Source: Cristatella mucedo
Taxonomy: Eukaryota; Bryozoa; Phylactolaemata; Cristatellidae
Reading direction: 5' to 3'
DNA: 64,000 nt
Assembly: GCA_009760855.2 (NCBI GenBank)
Contig: WPIO01000202.1
Location: 250,001 to 314,000 of the forward strand
Position 1 is the first letter of the stretch; each line of letters begins with the position of its first letter. Positions 33,305 to 46,799 of the stretch are shown here, piece after piece. Under the pieces are notes generated by a model, which had not been told where the DNA came from, searched no databases, and saw nothing but the letters and a program-made list of their open reading frames with translations. The translations under genes were made by a program, and so were the position numbers.

Positions 33305-33539
33305 AAGCATGCTCCAGTATATCTATTCAGTTCCAAAGATTTAGCGATGTTCATGTGTATACACGGCTGGAATTTCTATGCATTCTGGCCTAAAAAACAC
33401 TTAGCAGCTAGATTAAAGATTAAGACCATCAACTTAGTGTAGCACTTAGCAGCTTAGCACTTTGCACTTGTTTGTCATTTTAGTCAAACCTGCAGTATTA
33501 CTTCCCCATGCTTTGAGCTAAACTTCCCCCTCCCAACAT

Positions 33540-33800
33540 AAAAATGCCATCGACTTCAAAGTCTTGTCACGCACTTCTAGACCGCTTCACAAACTAGCTT
33601 TGGCTCGCCTATTACTTGTTACTTGCGTCTCTTGGTAGGAACTGCTCCTCTGGACGTTAAGCTCTGTTATTAGCTGCCTCACATCCTAAGCATGCAGCCA
33701 GTTCTCGAATACCTAAAGTCTAGAGCTCTTGCTCTGACATCACCACGTTCCCTGACTTGCTGCAGTTAAAATATAATAGAGCAAAGCTATAACGCAACCC
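33540..33800 (+). mobile_element. Old LINE-A RT C-terminus remnant
   Basis: ATCGACTTCAAAGTCTTGTC matches the LINE-A IDFKVL segment; the rest is diverged. Confidence 0.55.
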
Positions 33801-34190
33801 GATCCTTTGCATTTGCTGAGCCATACACATCATGTGTATCGCTCAGCTGGTGCTTACACGTTCTTCAGTGCTAACACTGCTCAGCACTCACTAGAAGTCA
33901 GTGTCGGCATTACATTGCCAACTGTCGTTATCCAAGCCCCTACAAGATAATCCAATCCCCCAAGAAGCTTGCTGGACTCGTGTAAACGAATGCTTAGCTT
34001 GCACGGTCACACGCCGGAAGTGCATGCACACAATCACGACACAGACGCATGCTCACAGAGACCGTAGCATATATAGATATATGGAGAGAGGAGAGAATTA
34101 CAGGGACTAGGAGAGGAGAGTGACAGGAAGAGAAAAGTAGAGGAGATAAATTAGGAGAGAAACAGGAAGAGGCAGAGAAGGAGCCGGGAA
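33801..34190. other. Intron 5 sequence, nothing recognised
   Basis: No supported feature before the GA tract. Confidence 0.5.
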
Positions 34191-34192
34191 AG

Positions 34193-35515
<1,323 letters not shown>

Positions 35516-35519
35516 AGCA

Positions 35520-36545
35520 CTAATAATAATAATAATAATAATATTAACAATAAACTTGATATATTGGGATCAGAGAACCTAATCCCTTTCAAGGGACTTG
35601 GCATTTGCTGCAAAGGAAGCACGATCGAATGATTAGTGGTAGCATGCTCAATAAACAACAAGAATAACATGGTTAGGAATGACATGCACAGGGTCAGCAT
35701 GTAAGTATAATTAGTGGAAGCATGAACAGTGCTAGCATGCATAGCCACATAAAAGGACGAATCACAGGGACCCACTAAATGCTGTGACAAGTTGATGCTT
35801 TTTAGTTTCGTTTTAAATGTGGACAAGTCAGCAGATGTCGTAGCACAGGTCGTGATTCAGTTCCAGGCTTTGGGAGCATACCAACTAAAGGCACTGTCTT
35901 CAAAGGATTTTAGGTTTGTACGTGGCATAGGTAAGCAATTTGATTCTGCAAAGCAGGTTGTATGATGCTTAGCCGGGTGGGTAAGTAGATCTGATAGGTA
36001 GGCTGGATTCAAAGAAGGAATAAATGTGAGCAACAGAACCTTGAAATCGATGCATTGCTTGACTGGGAGCGAGTGCAGCTCGGCGAGAAGTGGTATGATG
36101 TGGCAACTGCAATGCTCACGACAGACAAGCCTAGCTGCAGATTTTTGCAACACCTATAAGTGCCTGATTGCACAGGCAGGTAGGCCAGCAAGCAGTGAGT
36201 TATAGAAGTAAAGATGGGATGTCACAAAGGCATGGACTAACTCAGATGTGGCATCCCTGTCTAAACAATCTCGAATTTCAGGAAAGTTACATAGCCGAAA
36301 GGAGGAAGGCTTGACTTTGTAGCTAATGTTGTCGTCTAACGAAAGGTCACTTTGAAACGTGACACCAAGATTTCGTTCAGATTCAACAGGAGATATGCTG
36401 GCAGAGCCGATGTTGAGTGTGAGCCTTTCCAATTTCACACTTAGTTTGCCCATAACCAGTACGTTGATTTTTACCATATTTTAATTTCGGAAAGTTTGCT
36501 CCCATCCATCTGTGGATGTCATCAGTACATGCAGCAAGGGAATTG
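35520..36545 (-). mobile_element. LINE-A copy, 5'-truncated
   Basis: Minus strand: ATT tail, degraded hairpin, 3' untranslated region, RT C-terminus pieces (SARLVCREHCSCHIIPLLAE-type; NLGVTFQSDLSLDDNI) up to the VMGKLSVKLERLTLNIGSAS segment. Many frame breaks. Confidence 0.88.
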
Positions 36546-36559
36546 AGAGTATTCTAGCC

Positions 36560-37345
36560 TGTATCATCTGCTCGAAATCTGATGGTTGTATTCTGCAGTG
36601 GCCTTTCCCTGGACGACCGCTGTAGTGCTACAGTCAAGACTGCCCAGACTTCAGCTAGGTAACACTGCAAAATTCTGGCCTGCTGAGTCAGAGATACCCC
36701 ATCCAAGTTGTTTCATGAATTAATGGCATCCCGACTGGACTCACTACTTTAAGATTTTGCGGCCCATTCAATCACGAGCTCGCAGCTAAAGAGAAATTAT
36801 GCTTCCAGGGTTATCTACCGTGATCTTTGCAGTTGTCACATTACCTGCACATGCTCTTAATCAAATCACAATCACAGTGCTCCCAATTGCAGCATTTGAC
36901 TTATAGATCTTATATCTCACTTGGTGGTCCCATCATTCTCTTGCTTCAGCTAACGTCTGCAAACTACTTCCCTATGAGGCTTGGCATTGTACCACCTGCT
37001 TTTCACAGTGAAGTCGCTTAGCTGTACTTCTTAACAACTAAAAATCCTTTAGAAATCGTGCCTTCTCTATGTATGCTCCTAAAGTGTGGAGCTCTTTGCC
37101 GATTGACGTCAAGACCTCCCTTAACATGACTACACTTGAAAAAGGAGCTACTTGTTCCTCGCAGAGGAACTTTCTGGGTTCCTGCGAATCGTCCTTTTGT
37201 GTTCTTTCGTTGTCTTACTTTTTGCATGTCCTCATTGTCATAAACGATAGAGACATAGCCCTCTTATAGTAAATGTAAGGTGTCTAGAATTAGATTTAGT
37301 TCACTTTAAGTGCTCTGCAAATGTCATAATTATATTAATATTAGT
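36560..37345 (+). mobile_element. LINE-A copy, old and diverged
   Basis: Plus strand: ARN.G..FQ-like start, YAPKVWSSLPIDVKTS, then 3' untranslated region and a weak hairpin with ATTATATTAATATTA tail. It lies back to back with the preceding copy. Confidence 0.7.
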
Positions 37346-38704
37346 AACTAAGGTCTGCACGATACCGAACGGCTGCTTTCGGTGTAGACATTAGTGGGAA
37401 AGTTTTTTATCGTTACTCTTTTCACATATTGACCTCCGAGTGTCCATTCAGGATACGTTTGTCTTTTTATAATCACGCTCAGACATTTTAAATTATTTGC
37501 TTGACTATTGAATCTTCCCTTAGTGTGTAAATACGGCTGTTCAACCAACGACTTCCGCGAGCCTCTATGTCGCTTCACAATTGTATCATTCTTTTGAAGG
37601 TGCTCTTTTTGAGGAAGAAAAGCTCAGCATTCGAAACTTCCTGGCCGACCTTAGTAAGGATCACCCACTTGTTTAGCCTGTACAATTTGTGAGCGTCTTT
37701 TTTTTTTACTTCTGTAGTGATCATGCAAAATGCCACTTGTTATGTTGCAGTTAACCTAACTTAGTGGGCTATATATCTTTATTTTTCAGAAAATTTTGCC
37801 CTAGAGAGGATTTAGCAGCTAAATAGGTCTTTGATAAAAAGGATAGTCGGATGAAGAGCCCTGCTAGCCCTGATTCAGAGAATTTTCACTATCAAAAGTT
37901 TGCATCCAATATGCACCACACATCTCACTATCATCTACCAAGAATAGCGGTACTTTAAAATCTATATTGAGCAGCCAGATTACTTTTCGAACATATTGGA
38001 TTATAAACTACACGAATAACATAAAATAATATGATAAGCTTGCCAGATATGTTTTACAATCGGCTGTGAAACAAATTGAGGGTTGCAATAAATGGTATAG
38101 CATTTTCTTGATTGTGATATAGCCATACTTTTCTTGCTCTATCAATAACTTCTTTATATGTGTATACATATATACACACATATAAAGAAGTGACTTATGG
38201 TCCCTAGTTATTGATAAGGTTGTAGAAAAAAAATTCTTTTATCCCTGCTTTGTGGGTGTTTCTAGTGTCCTAGGTCTGACCTCTCAAATTGTGTAGCGAC
38301 ATTGCCAAAGGAAATCATGTTTTCTGTGTGAAAGCACTGGTAATTGAAAGTATGGCTCCCTAAAAATATTTGTGAAATGTATGTGCATTATTCTAGTGTA
38401 TGCTGAAAGTGCCTTTACTACTAGTCGACTGAGTTGCTTTAGCAAGCGTTATACAAATAGGGTGTTGTAGCAAGCTTTTGATTAATAGGGTAATCCAAAG
38501 CCAAAATGACTGCTGAGTTAGTTGGCTGCCCGGTTTTTTATCTGAAAATGACTATCTGCTAATGTATTTTTAGCACATCTTAAGCAATAAGTTGCTCAGA
38601 TCTCCTTTTGTCCTAGCCATTATTAAGTTGTGTGTGTGCTGCCATCTAAGCAATAAGCTACGATATTCGATTTTCTGCTGATATTGATTTACGACTCACT
38701 TTAG
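37346..38704. other. Intron 5 sequence with a hairpin
   Basis: No exon or named repeat apart from the inverted repeat at 38140-38216. Confidence 0.5.
38140..38216. repeat. Nested inverted repeat (possible MITE or cruciform)
   Basis: The inner arms ACTTCTTTATATGTGTATA (38148-38166) and TATACACACATATAAAGAAGT (38171-38191) are near-perfect complements. The outer arms TATCAATAACT (38140-38150) and AGTTATTGATA (38206-38216) are exact complements. Confidence 0.8.
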
Positions 38705-38785
38705 GAAAAGGCTGCACTCTCCACATTAAGGATTCATACAATTCCGATGTTGCATCAACTGTCAAGGCCACATCCCTACCAAACA
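38705..38785 (+). CDS. ROCO gene putative exon 6: short symmetric linker exon
   Basis: 81 nt, bounded by CACTTTAG and GTAAGTCA, phase 1 at both ends. It encodes about 27 residues (core KDSYNSDVASTVKATS) with no stop and no known domain. Joining it to exon 5 and exon 7 keeps the frame, but skipping it would too, since exon 5 ends and exon 7 begins in phase 1. It could be a cassette exon. A Met in another frame inside it cannot start the following LRRs. Evidence is splice sites and frame only. Confidence 0.5.
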
Positions 38786-39968
38786 GTAAGTCACAGAAAT
38801 GAAATCGAAAGATCACAAATGTTAGTCATACAATGCGATATTTCGTATTACGATCCCATTTAGTTGCTGGTGTGCTGCAAATAATCAGTAGTGTAGTGTG
38901 ATCAGCAAACAGTTTTTGCTCTAGTTTAAGTACAACAGTTGTCACTTTTTCAGATGCATTGCCTGTTTCGTTTTTGAGCAACAAGTTTGTTGAGTTTGAT
39001 TAGCATCAGTTTAACAGGTTAGCAGTCGTCTATGCTTTTCATAGCCGAGCCCGCTCTTGAGTCTAATCTTAGTAGTGCCTCGCGATGCCATATGCTACTC
39101 CTGGTAGCCTATTTTGAGCATCAGTCTTTTCAATTTCTAAATCACACTAGGTTTGGCTGACAAAGAGTTTCTATGTTTCTGATGTTCTGGCACAAGATCC
39201 AAGTGCCTGGCAGCTAGAGAGACAAAACCTATCCGACGCATCTTGTCGCATAAGCATAACTAGCTTAATCAGATAAACAGTCTATTTGACCTCTCTCTAG
39301 CCTTCATGAACATTCTAACTGACTAGCCGGTTGGATGCTAAGCATTAAAAGGCTAGCTGGCTTATAGTTAAGAACAAAGTTAGGTAGACAGTTAACTGAT
39401 CCTATCGGTGTATGCTATCCAATAGGTGTGCTTAACTGAATTTGCTGCACAGTCTCAAGCAAGTAAAGAACTTTCAGGGGGTCTGTGACCGATTTGAGCT
39501 TGCTGTGTTTGTTGACAGGCTGGGCTATCAATTCGAATGGGAATAGGTGTTGTTTTCAGGAAAAGAACAAAGTAGTTTTGTATGCACGCTGCTTTACCTT
39601 ACAAGTTACCTTGAGCAGAATTTAGTTAGGGCATCGCTCAACGTTTAGGGCTGCCTATGCCATCGTGAGTCGGGCTGCTGACAAGGCGACCGATAGAATC
39701 AGTGTCACGTGAAGGCTTGGATCTTCTTCAATGATAAATTGTCTAACTTAACTTGCGTGTGCACCTGTAAATGATAACTGATACTGGTGCTTATGTTTGA
39801 GTTTCAACGCACTTCGTGGCTTCTGTTGAAGTTATGACGCCTTCTGTTGGCAGATCTTCTATTTATGTTGTGTTAATTTTGATGAACATTTTCATGATGA
39901 GACTCGTTTATCAGCTTTTGGCCAACTGGCCTATTATTCATAATGGTTTTTAAACTTACATTTTGTAG
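38786..39968. other. Intron 6 sequence, one small LINE-A fragment
   Basis: 39115-39165 resembles the minus-strand LINE-A segment CAATTTCT.AATCACACTAGG; otherwise nothing recognised. Confidence 0.4.
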
Positions 39969-40174
39969 AGGTGGTGGGTCTATCTCGAAAGAGACTTGAC
40001 AGAATCCCGGATGACGTGCTGGTGAACGCCACATGTGTTCTCTCCCTTGATTTGAGTTGGAACAGTTGCATTGCCTTAGATAAGGATTTAAGGAAGTTTG
40101 AGAATATCACGCGACTGTCTCTTCAAAACTGTTCATTATCTGAGGTGCCTGAGTGCCTAAGCTATCTTACAAAA
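39969..40174 (+). CDS. ROCO gene exon 7: start of second LRR array
   Basis: 206 nt, bounded by TTTTGTAG and GTAAGTTC, phase 1 to 0. It encodes VVGLSRKRLDRIPDDVLVNA, then LSLDLSWNSCIALD and ITRLSLQNCSLSEVP, and aligns along its length with exon 1 (LDLSWN, NCSL and the end at L.K share positions). Unlike exon 1 it has no usable Met and has a clear acceptor, so it needs an upstream coding exon ending in phase 1. Exon 6, or exon 5 directly, provides this. It could instead belong to a second, tandem ROCO gene whose first exon I cannot find. Confidence 0.82.
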
Positions 40175-40449
40175 GTAAGTTCTCAATTATTGTGTCCTAT
40201 CTGTCAGTGTTTGTGATCTGCAGTGGCTAATTTTCAGTCTTCCCAAACCTGACTGAATGCTATCTAGTTTTGCCATATTAGTAGTGATAATGGTGAAACC
40301 GTTGCATGTCACCCTAACCGATCTCAATTTAGTTGTTCTCTTTTTAATGTCCACAGCTTTGAAGCTTTATTAAGAAGACTGCTTACATAGCTAGTCATCA
40401 CGTCTGGTTGATCTCTGTGTAAGATATAGGACCCCCTGCCAAGGTAGTT

Positions 40450-40960
40450 AAAAAATGTAGAAACAGATCTCTGAATGCCTATGCTAGACTACTGCAATTC
40501 CATGGTGGCAGAGCCACTAAAAAGAACATTGGGCCACTTTAGCTTGTGATGAAATATGCTGACAGACAACTCAACAAATTCTGCAGGTATTGCTACTGTC
40601 TTCTCTGCTGGAGGAGCTGAAATGGCTCCTGGTTGATCCACAGATGCAAAGCCAGTCTTACTCTGACCCACATGGCCAGCTGTGGCTTGGCCATTTTATA
40701 CATAGTTGAATTGCTGCACCAGTTTATCCTCCTTGTGCCGTTAGGTAATTTGCTGAGAATAAGTTAGCAATTAATGACTACTGTAATTATTACTAATAAG
40801 TGTTAGGCAACCATATCTACTCCCCGGCCGCCAACTTTGGCACATTGTTTACTGTTGCACTGAGCTGCTGCTACTATGCTACTAGCTTTGTCGGCTGCTT
40901 TCCTTACTCAGCTACTCACTTGCCTCTATCCATAACGAAATCCTCGGGTATTTACGCACC
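40450..40960 (+). mobile_element. LINE-B remnant
   Basis: Plus strand: LDYCNSMVAEPLK-like region, then GCTGCACCAGTTTATCCTCC, then CTGAGCTGCTGCTACTATGCTAC, in the LINE-B order. Strongly decayed. Confidence 0.65.
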
Positions 40961-41184
40961 AGTCTGGGGGCTAGGGTGGGTGTACTGTCTCGGCCGCTTA
41001 AGCTAGGAGCAGCCTAACAGCCCAGTAAGTGCTAGGCTAAAGATATTGTCTTATATATAAATATAAATATCAATGTGCATTTGCAATTGCACCCAGCTCT
41101 CGTCCCTTCGGCTGATACAATATTAGGCCGAAAATCCTGCCATAGAATCAGCCGAGCATATCGTTTTGGGTGCATAAATGAGAA

Positions 41185-41692
41185 TATATTTATACAGAGA
41201 ACCGAATCTCTTTTTGGCACTTTACGGATACTGTGGGGAAAGCATTACCAAATGATAGGTTACCACAATAATAATAGTAATAGTAATACATTTGATAAAG
41301 TGCCCTCAGGGAACTCAATCTCTTTCTAGGTGCTTTACCATTATTGCGAAGGAAACACCATCGAATTGCAAGTGGTATCACGCTTGATAAACAACAGGAG
41401 TAACATGGTTAGGGTTGACATGCACAGGGTCGACATGCAAGTCTGGTTAGTGGCAGCATGCAACTGTGTCTGCACACACAAGCACATAAAGGACGAATCA
41501 CAGGGACCCACTACATGCTGTCCTAAATAGATGCATTTTTAGTTTCTTTTTAAATGTGGTCAAGTCAAGAGATGTCGTGACGCAAGTCAGGAGTGAGTTC
41601 CAGGCTTTGGGAGTATACGAACTAATGGTACGATCTCCAAAGAATTTGACGTTTGTATAAGGTATAGGTAAACCGTTAGATTCCTTGGACAG
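41185..41692 (-). mobile_element. LINE-A tail plus a short LINE-A copy
   Basis: 41185-41260 is a lone minus-strand tail. 41263-41692 is a second copy with (ATT)n tail, hairpin, 3' untranslated region and the YAPKAWNSLP segment. Confidence 0.8.
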
Positions 41693-41842
41693 GAAAGTAT
41701 TTTTTTCTCATAAGGAGGGCAGTCTTGGTAGTCACCAACCATGTGCCAGTATAGCTCCTCAAATTCCGGCCCTTGCTATGCTTGGTGATTGAAGAATATC
41801 AAATGAATAGATCAGCTGACTCCATATTAACATTAATAGAGC

Positions 41843-41950
41843 CACAGAAGAGCCTAATAAACTATCACTGTATGAAGTGAGCAATAAAGAATATCCTGCT
41901 TCCGGACTGGAACCTGCGACCAGATTCGTGAAGCAAAAGCATCTTATCCC
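41843..41950 (-). mobile_element. SINE-2 copy, diverged
   Basis: Reverse complement shows a tRNA-like head with GCAGGTTCCAGTCC (B-box-like) and a body ending GATAGTTTATTAGGCTCTTC, as in the other SINE-2 copies. Confidence 0.55.
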
Positions 41951-42334
41951 ATGTTAAGAGCCAAGGGACACCGAGGTTAAGTTATTATGAAGGACTCATT
42001 TGTCATCGTTAAGGTTTTAATATAATTGCTTTATTACCTCGGTATAATAATCCCTATGTACTTTTTTATCAGACCCCATCATAGTTTTTGAGTTTTTCTT
42101 GTAGTAGTCGGCAGAGGTCACGTTCCAGGGAAATGGCATGGCCCCTACCACTTTATAGAAGTCGGTTGAGATAATAGCTTATCGCTAGTGTACTTGCTAC
42201 ATGCTGGCCAAGTTTTTATTTTGATCAGCCCGCACAGGCATTTTCAGAAAAAGACAGGCCTTTTTTTTACTGATGATGCTCTGTTGGAAGAGCTATTAAA
42301 TTTACTTAGAACTGAATTTTTATTTTTTTTTCAG
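41951..42334. other. Intron 7 sequence, nothing recognised
   Basis: Ends in a long pyrimidine stretch before the exon 8 acceptor. Confidence 0.5.
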
Positions 42335-42475
42335 TTGGAGGAGCTCGATATCAGCAAAAATGCAAAAGTTAGCACACTGCCGGTGTCTGTATTTCAGCTG
42401 CAATCGTTGAAGAAGCTAAATGCTTCTGAATGCGACCTGTTGCAACTACCTGACAGCTGGGAGCGCCTGAAGTTG
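42335..42475 (+). CDS. ROCO gene exon 8: two leucine-rich repeats
   Basis: 141 nt, 47 codons, bounded by TTTTTTTTTCAG and GTAAGCTT, phase 0/0. Two LRRs: LEELDISKNAKVSTLP and SLKKLNASECDLLQLPDSW. It is the first of five closely similar exons, all with the acceptor followed by TTGGAGGAG or CTGGAGGAG and donor GTAAGC. Homology extends past the donor into the intron. Confidence 0.88.
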
Positions 42476-43087
42476 GTAAGCTTAGGAACAGTGCTGAAGC
42501 ATTTATATTTAACATGCTTGCTATCGGCATAGATATGCTGATTTCGTTCTGTTTTGCATCGTTTTCAGTTATTTTCCACTCGCACCGTCTGTCAGACGAT
42601 ATGTTTGTAATTGTTAAACCATTTTTTATCTGGCATTTGCTGCTGTCAAGTTCTGCATCTCTCAAAGTGAGCTGTGATTGTGACCTAATCGTCTTGAGAC
42701 TTGCTAATGGCTATCCACCAAACTTGTTTGTGGCAGGGCAGTAGTAATCCAGCCATGCTGGTGTTACCTCCAGGCATCACAGGTGGCTTAACTCAGAACC
42801 TCGTTGTTCGATCTATTCTAAGCAAGCATCAAGCATTTTGGTCTCCACCAAAGCAAAGCATTATTTTATCAATAAATCGGAACTTTCGACAGCTTTGCGG
42901 CAGTCAATGTGAGGTTTGTTACTAAGGGGAACAGGACTTACGCTGCATACGACGAACTGCAGTCAGTACACTCGAGCAAACTCGCTGCTTCGTGCAAACA
43001 GGTCATTTGCGATGCCCGCATGCTCTGGGGTTGCGGGTTGGCTAATGCCTTTCTGAGGGAATCCTTGACTTCTGCAAATGGGATGGC
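42476..43087. other. Intron 8 sequence, nothing recognised
   Basis: The first 50 bases resemble the starts of the introns after exons 9-12; the rest is unassigned. Confidence 0.45.
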
Positions 43088-43552
43088 TTCGTAAAGGCCG
43101 CCACTGCTTGGCTCCTTCGTACCTAACAGAACTGCTGCACCAATTTCAGCCTCTTCGCGCCCGCAGGTCCTGTATGGACAATAAATTAGTTCTTCCATTC
43201 CTCCAGTTAAAGACCGTTGGCGACAGAAGCTTTAGCTCTGCAGGTCCTAGACTGTGGAACTCACCTACACAATTCTCATGCAACGACAACCACTCTCCGG
43301 CTGACGACTATGGCTTATTTTTTTCAGCAGTCCTGAGCTGCTACTTCCATGCTACTCACTACCTCAACTGCTCTCCTGACTCTGCTATGGTTCCCACTTT
43401 CTCTTTGTTGCGTGAGACGAAGTCTGTTGGCTGCCGAATGCATACCGAAAGGCACTTAGGCTGCTAGTGCACTATACAAAACTCCCCTGCGTAGCACCCA
43501 CATAGTCTTTATGGCCTTATGGAGTTACAGACGGAGATACATTACATTATAT
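43088..43552 (+). mobile_element. LINE-B 3' end copy, well preserved
   Basis: Frame open for the RT C-terminus (LHQFQPLRARRSCMDNKLVL; SFSSAGPRLWNSP; HYLNCSPDSAM) up to about 43464. The 3' untranslated region ends in ATACATTACATTA, taken as the family 3' terminus. Confidence 0.88.
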
Positions 43553-43666
43553 TCGTATACGATGATGGTCATTGTCATATCATCAACAAAGTAGTCTTTC
43601 CGCATGACTGTGGTTGCCAACTGCCGCAAGTGATCAAAAAGAGCAGTAACTAAAAAGTTCAGGACC

Positions 43667-45035
43667 GATAATAATAATAATAATAATAATATTGCACTTG
43701 ATAAAGCGCCCTCAGAGAACTTAATCTCTTTCTAGGCGCTTTACATTGGCTGCAAAGTGATACGCAATAGAATAGTAAGTAAAATCATGCTTGAAAAACA
43801 AACAAAATGAATAACATGGTTAGGGGTTACATGCACTGGGTCAGCATGCAAATGTGGTTAGTGGCAGCATGAACAGTGTCAGCACGCATAAGCACATCGA
43901 GGACGAATCACAAGGACCCACTAAATGCTGTCCTAAATAGGTATGTTTTTAAGTTTCTTTTAAATGTGGTCAGGTCAGGGGATGTTCTGATGCAGGTCGG
44001 GAGGGAGTTCCAGGCTGTGGGAGCATACGAGCTAAATGCACGGTCTCCAAAGGATTTAAGGTTTGTACGAAGTATTTCTAGACTGCTGGATTCCGAAAAG
44101 CGAGTGGTACGATGCTTTGCCTGATGGGGTAGTATATCTGAAAGATAGGCTGGAGCCATAGAATGAAGAGACCTAAAAGTGAGCGACAAAACCTTGAAGT
44201 CAATCCGTTGCTTGACTGGTAACCAGTGCAGGTCGGCGAGAAGTGGAGTAATGTGGCAACTGCGACGCTCACGACAGACAAGCCTAGCTGCAGAGTTTTG
44301 CACCAGCTGCAATCGCCTGATCGCACATGCTGGTAGGCCAGTAAGCAGTGAGTTGCAGAAGTCGAGACGAGATGTCACGAATGCATGGACCAACTTGGAC
44401 GTGGTATCCTTATCTAAACAAGCCCTAATTTTAGCAATGTTAGAAGCTGAAAGTAGGCAGACTTGATTGTGGAGCTGCTGTGGCCGTCTAATAAGAAGTC
44501 ACTTCGGAACGTGACACCTAGATTTCGAGCTGATGCAACTGGAGATATGCTGGCAGAGCCAATTTTGAAAGTCAGCCTTTCCAATTTCTGAATAACACTA
44601 GGTTTGCCCATAACTAGTAAGTTAGTTTCATCATCGTTTAGTTTTCGAAAATTTGCAGCCATCCTTGTGCGGATTTCATCAATACATGCAGCTAGTGAGT
44701 TGAGAGAATTCAAGGTGCTCGAAGGGTGGGAGGGATCAAAGCAAAGGTACAACTGAGTGTCATCCGCATAGAAGTGAAAGCCTAGATTGTGCTTGGCAAT
44801 CACATCAGCGAGAGGGAGAGTATAAACGGTGAAAAGGACCGGACCTAGCACGGAGCCCTGAGGTAGTCCATATTTTAGAGGTACTTCAGATGATCTTTGT
44901 CCATTCACGTCAACACTCTGGAGTCTCCCACTGAGATAGGACCTGAACCACTGCAGAGCAGTGCCAGTGATGCCCAGGCGAGATGAGAGGCGCTCTAGAA
45001 GTACTTTGTGATCGATGGTATCAAAAGCTGCCGAC
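43667..45035 (-). mobile_element. LINE-A copy, young, 5'-truncated in RT
   Basis: Minus strand: (ATT)n, intact hairpin, 3' untranslated region, C-terminus (44393-43908 open) and RT core (44908-44414 open) with PQGSVLGP and FYADDTQLYL. One frame break separates the two. It is very similar to window positions 1-545. The 5' end stops abruptly at 45035 next to an unrelated coding-like relic. Confidence 0.92.
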
Positions 45036-45790
45036 GATCATGCTTGGCCCTCATCATGGGCATAATTGATCGACAGTGGTGGGGTGTGTGGCTTAGTTTC
45101 TTCTTACCTGCAGCCTCCGACCACTCGGCAGCAAGTTTAATCGCTCGTGGTGAATCAAGCACTAGGTCTTGATTGTAGTCAGGCGGGTCAGTCCAATGAA
45201 GTGATATTGGGCGCATAGGTTTTTCTTGCAGCGGCACTAGTATTCCTGCCAAACCATATCGTTCCGGTATGCCCTCCTTCCACTCACCAGATGCTTCTGC
45301 GTTCGAATTCGGAAGTGCCGAAAGTGTGTAACCGTCTCTGGATTCGGACTTTTGCGCTCATGCCTTGTTTGACGAAGCCTTTGTTGCCAGCAATATGAAA
45401 GGGGCAACTAAATCTTCATAGGCACTTGCCGTAGGCTTTGTCACACAGTGACTGAAATCAATGCAGTTCAAATAGCATCCCCATCGAATCCTGCAGTATA
45501 CAGTGCTTTACAGTCTGACGAAAGTGGACTGATAGACGTAAAGACTCTTCTGCCACTTTTTTCAGATCAGCCGAACGTTCTTGCAGAGCTTCACTGCATA
45601 TAGTCCTCTGTCATCAAGAGAGTTGTAAGGGGTATTTGGTAAGTTTCTCAAAATCTACCCATGGGTAGCTGAAGCTCTGCTGTGCCCCCCCCCTAATAGA
45701 TGATTGAGTGGCTGCCAGCGAGCTGCTGCCAACTGCATGCTTGATATAGCCGATACCTGGCACTTGCAGAGCTGCCGACCACTCAGCACT
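45036..45790 (-). pseudogene. Decayed coding-like sequence, family unknown
   Basis: On the minus strand the frame stays open over 45357-45111 (core GLAGILVPLQEKPMRPISLH, then LDSPRAIKLAAEW), ends beside a GTAAGAAG donor-like site, and continues upstream across one stop (YEDLVAPFILLATKA). Further upstream other frames carry WVDFEKLTKYPLQLS (about 45610-45670) and DLKKVAEESLRLSVHFRQTV (about 45510-45585). Several pieces look like one protein broken by stops and a frameshift. KLTKYPLQL recalls the end of a RhoGEF DH domain, but I cannot establish that. It could also be an unfamiliar transposon protein. Confidence 0.4.
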
Positions 45791-45927
45791 TCTTGGGTCC
45801 CAAGCCCAGGCCCGGGAGGGGGTAGGAGCAGCTTATTCTTTTGCTGAGATTAGCTCATAAAGTCCATAGGGTATCTACTAGGGGATAGCTAGTTCATTGG
45901 TCAGATGCAGAGACCGTAAGGTGTGAG

Positions 45928-46110
45928 TCACCCATCCAGGACCAAAATGCTTTTTGGGCCGGGAGTGTTTTGTAAGGACACAGAAGTTAGGCGCACAACC
46001 GAATGACCAAAGTCAGAAGTGCTGGTGTTCAACCTGAAGGCATTGTTGTGAAGCAATTTGAAGAGGTAGGCCTGAGCAAGAGAATAGAGGGAATCCGAAG
46101 TAAACAGCAA
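45928..46110 (-). mobile_element. Possible old LINE RT C-terminus piece
   Basis: Minus-strand DSLYSLAQAYLFKLL recalls the LINE-A SLHSLAPAYLSDLL segment; weak. Confidence 0.35.
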
Positions 46111-46530
46111 AATCTAGAAGTTCATGTGCCGCTCGATTGGATGTCAGTGAAGACAGGTAAGCAGTGGATTAAGGTGGCAGCTGCTCACTGCAAACGAGCA
46201 GCATCACTGCTGTTTTGCACTACTGTAACTTGCAAATAGCACTGGAAGAAAGACATATACATACCTGATGACTCACTACTTACATATGTAATGAGTTACT
46301 TAAGTCTAGCCAGGATATCACAAAGAGATGGGTCAGCTTGGCTGTGATGTCGGCAGCTTTTGTGAGGTCGAGGTGCATTAGCTACGGTCTGAAGATGGGT
46401 GCTCTTTGGAGTATCGAACATTCAATCTGATCTAGCAAGACACAACGTCCAGCTGGTCTTGCTCTTGAGACTAGGCAGAACATTTTCATTTTTTGTAAAT
46501 GGATCTGTGTATGCGTCCTTAGATCACGTT
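46111..46530. other. Intron 8 sequence, nothing recognised
   Basis: No supported feature. Confidence 0.45.
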
Positions 46531-46534
46531 CCCC

Positions 46535-46795
46535 TCATTATTGTATCTCTGTCAGTAACTTCACAAAGTCATAAAGATCATGTGGGTGTTACGCAGGAGA
46601 GTTTTGTATAGCGCACTCACAGCCTAAGCGGCTTTCGGTACGCATTCGGTAGCCAACAGACTTCGTCTCACGCAACAAAGAGAAAGTGGGAAGCATAGCA
46701 GAGTTAGGAGAGCAGTTGGGGTAGTGAGTAGCATGGAAGTAGCAGCTCAGGACCGCTGAAAAGGATGAGCCATAGTCGGCGGTTGGAGAGTAGAT
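46535..46795 (-). mobile_element. LINE-B 3' end fragment
   Basis: Minus-strand 3' untranslated region and the last RT codons, close to 54785-55020. Confidence 0.85.
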
Positions 46796-46799
46796 GTCT

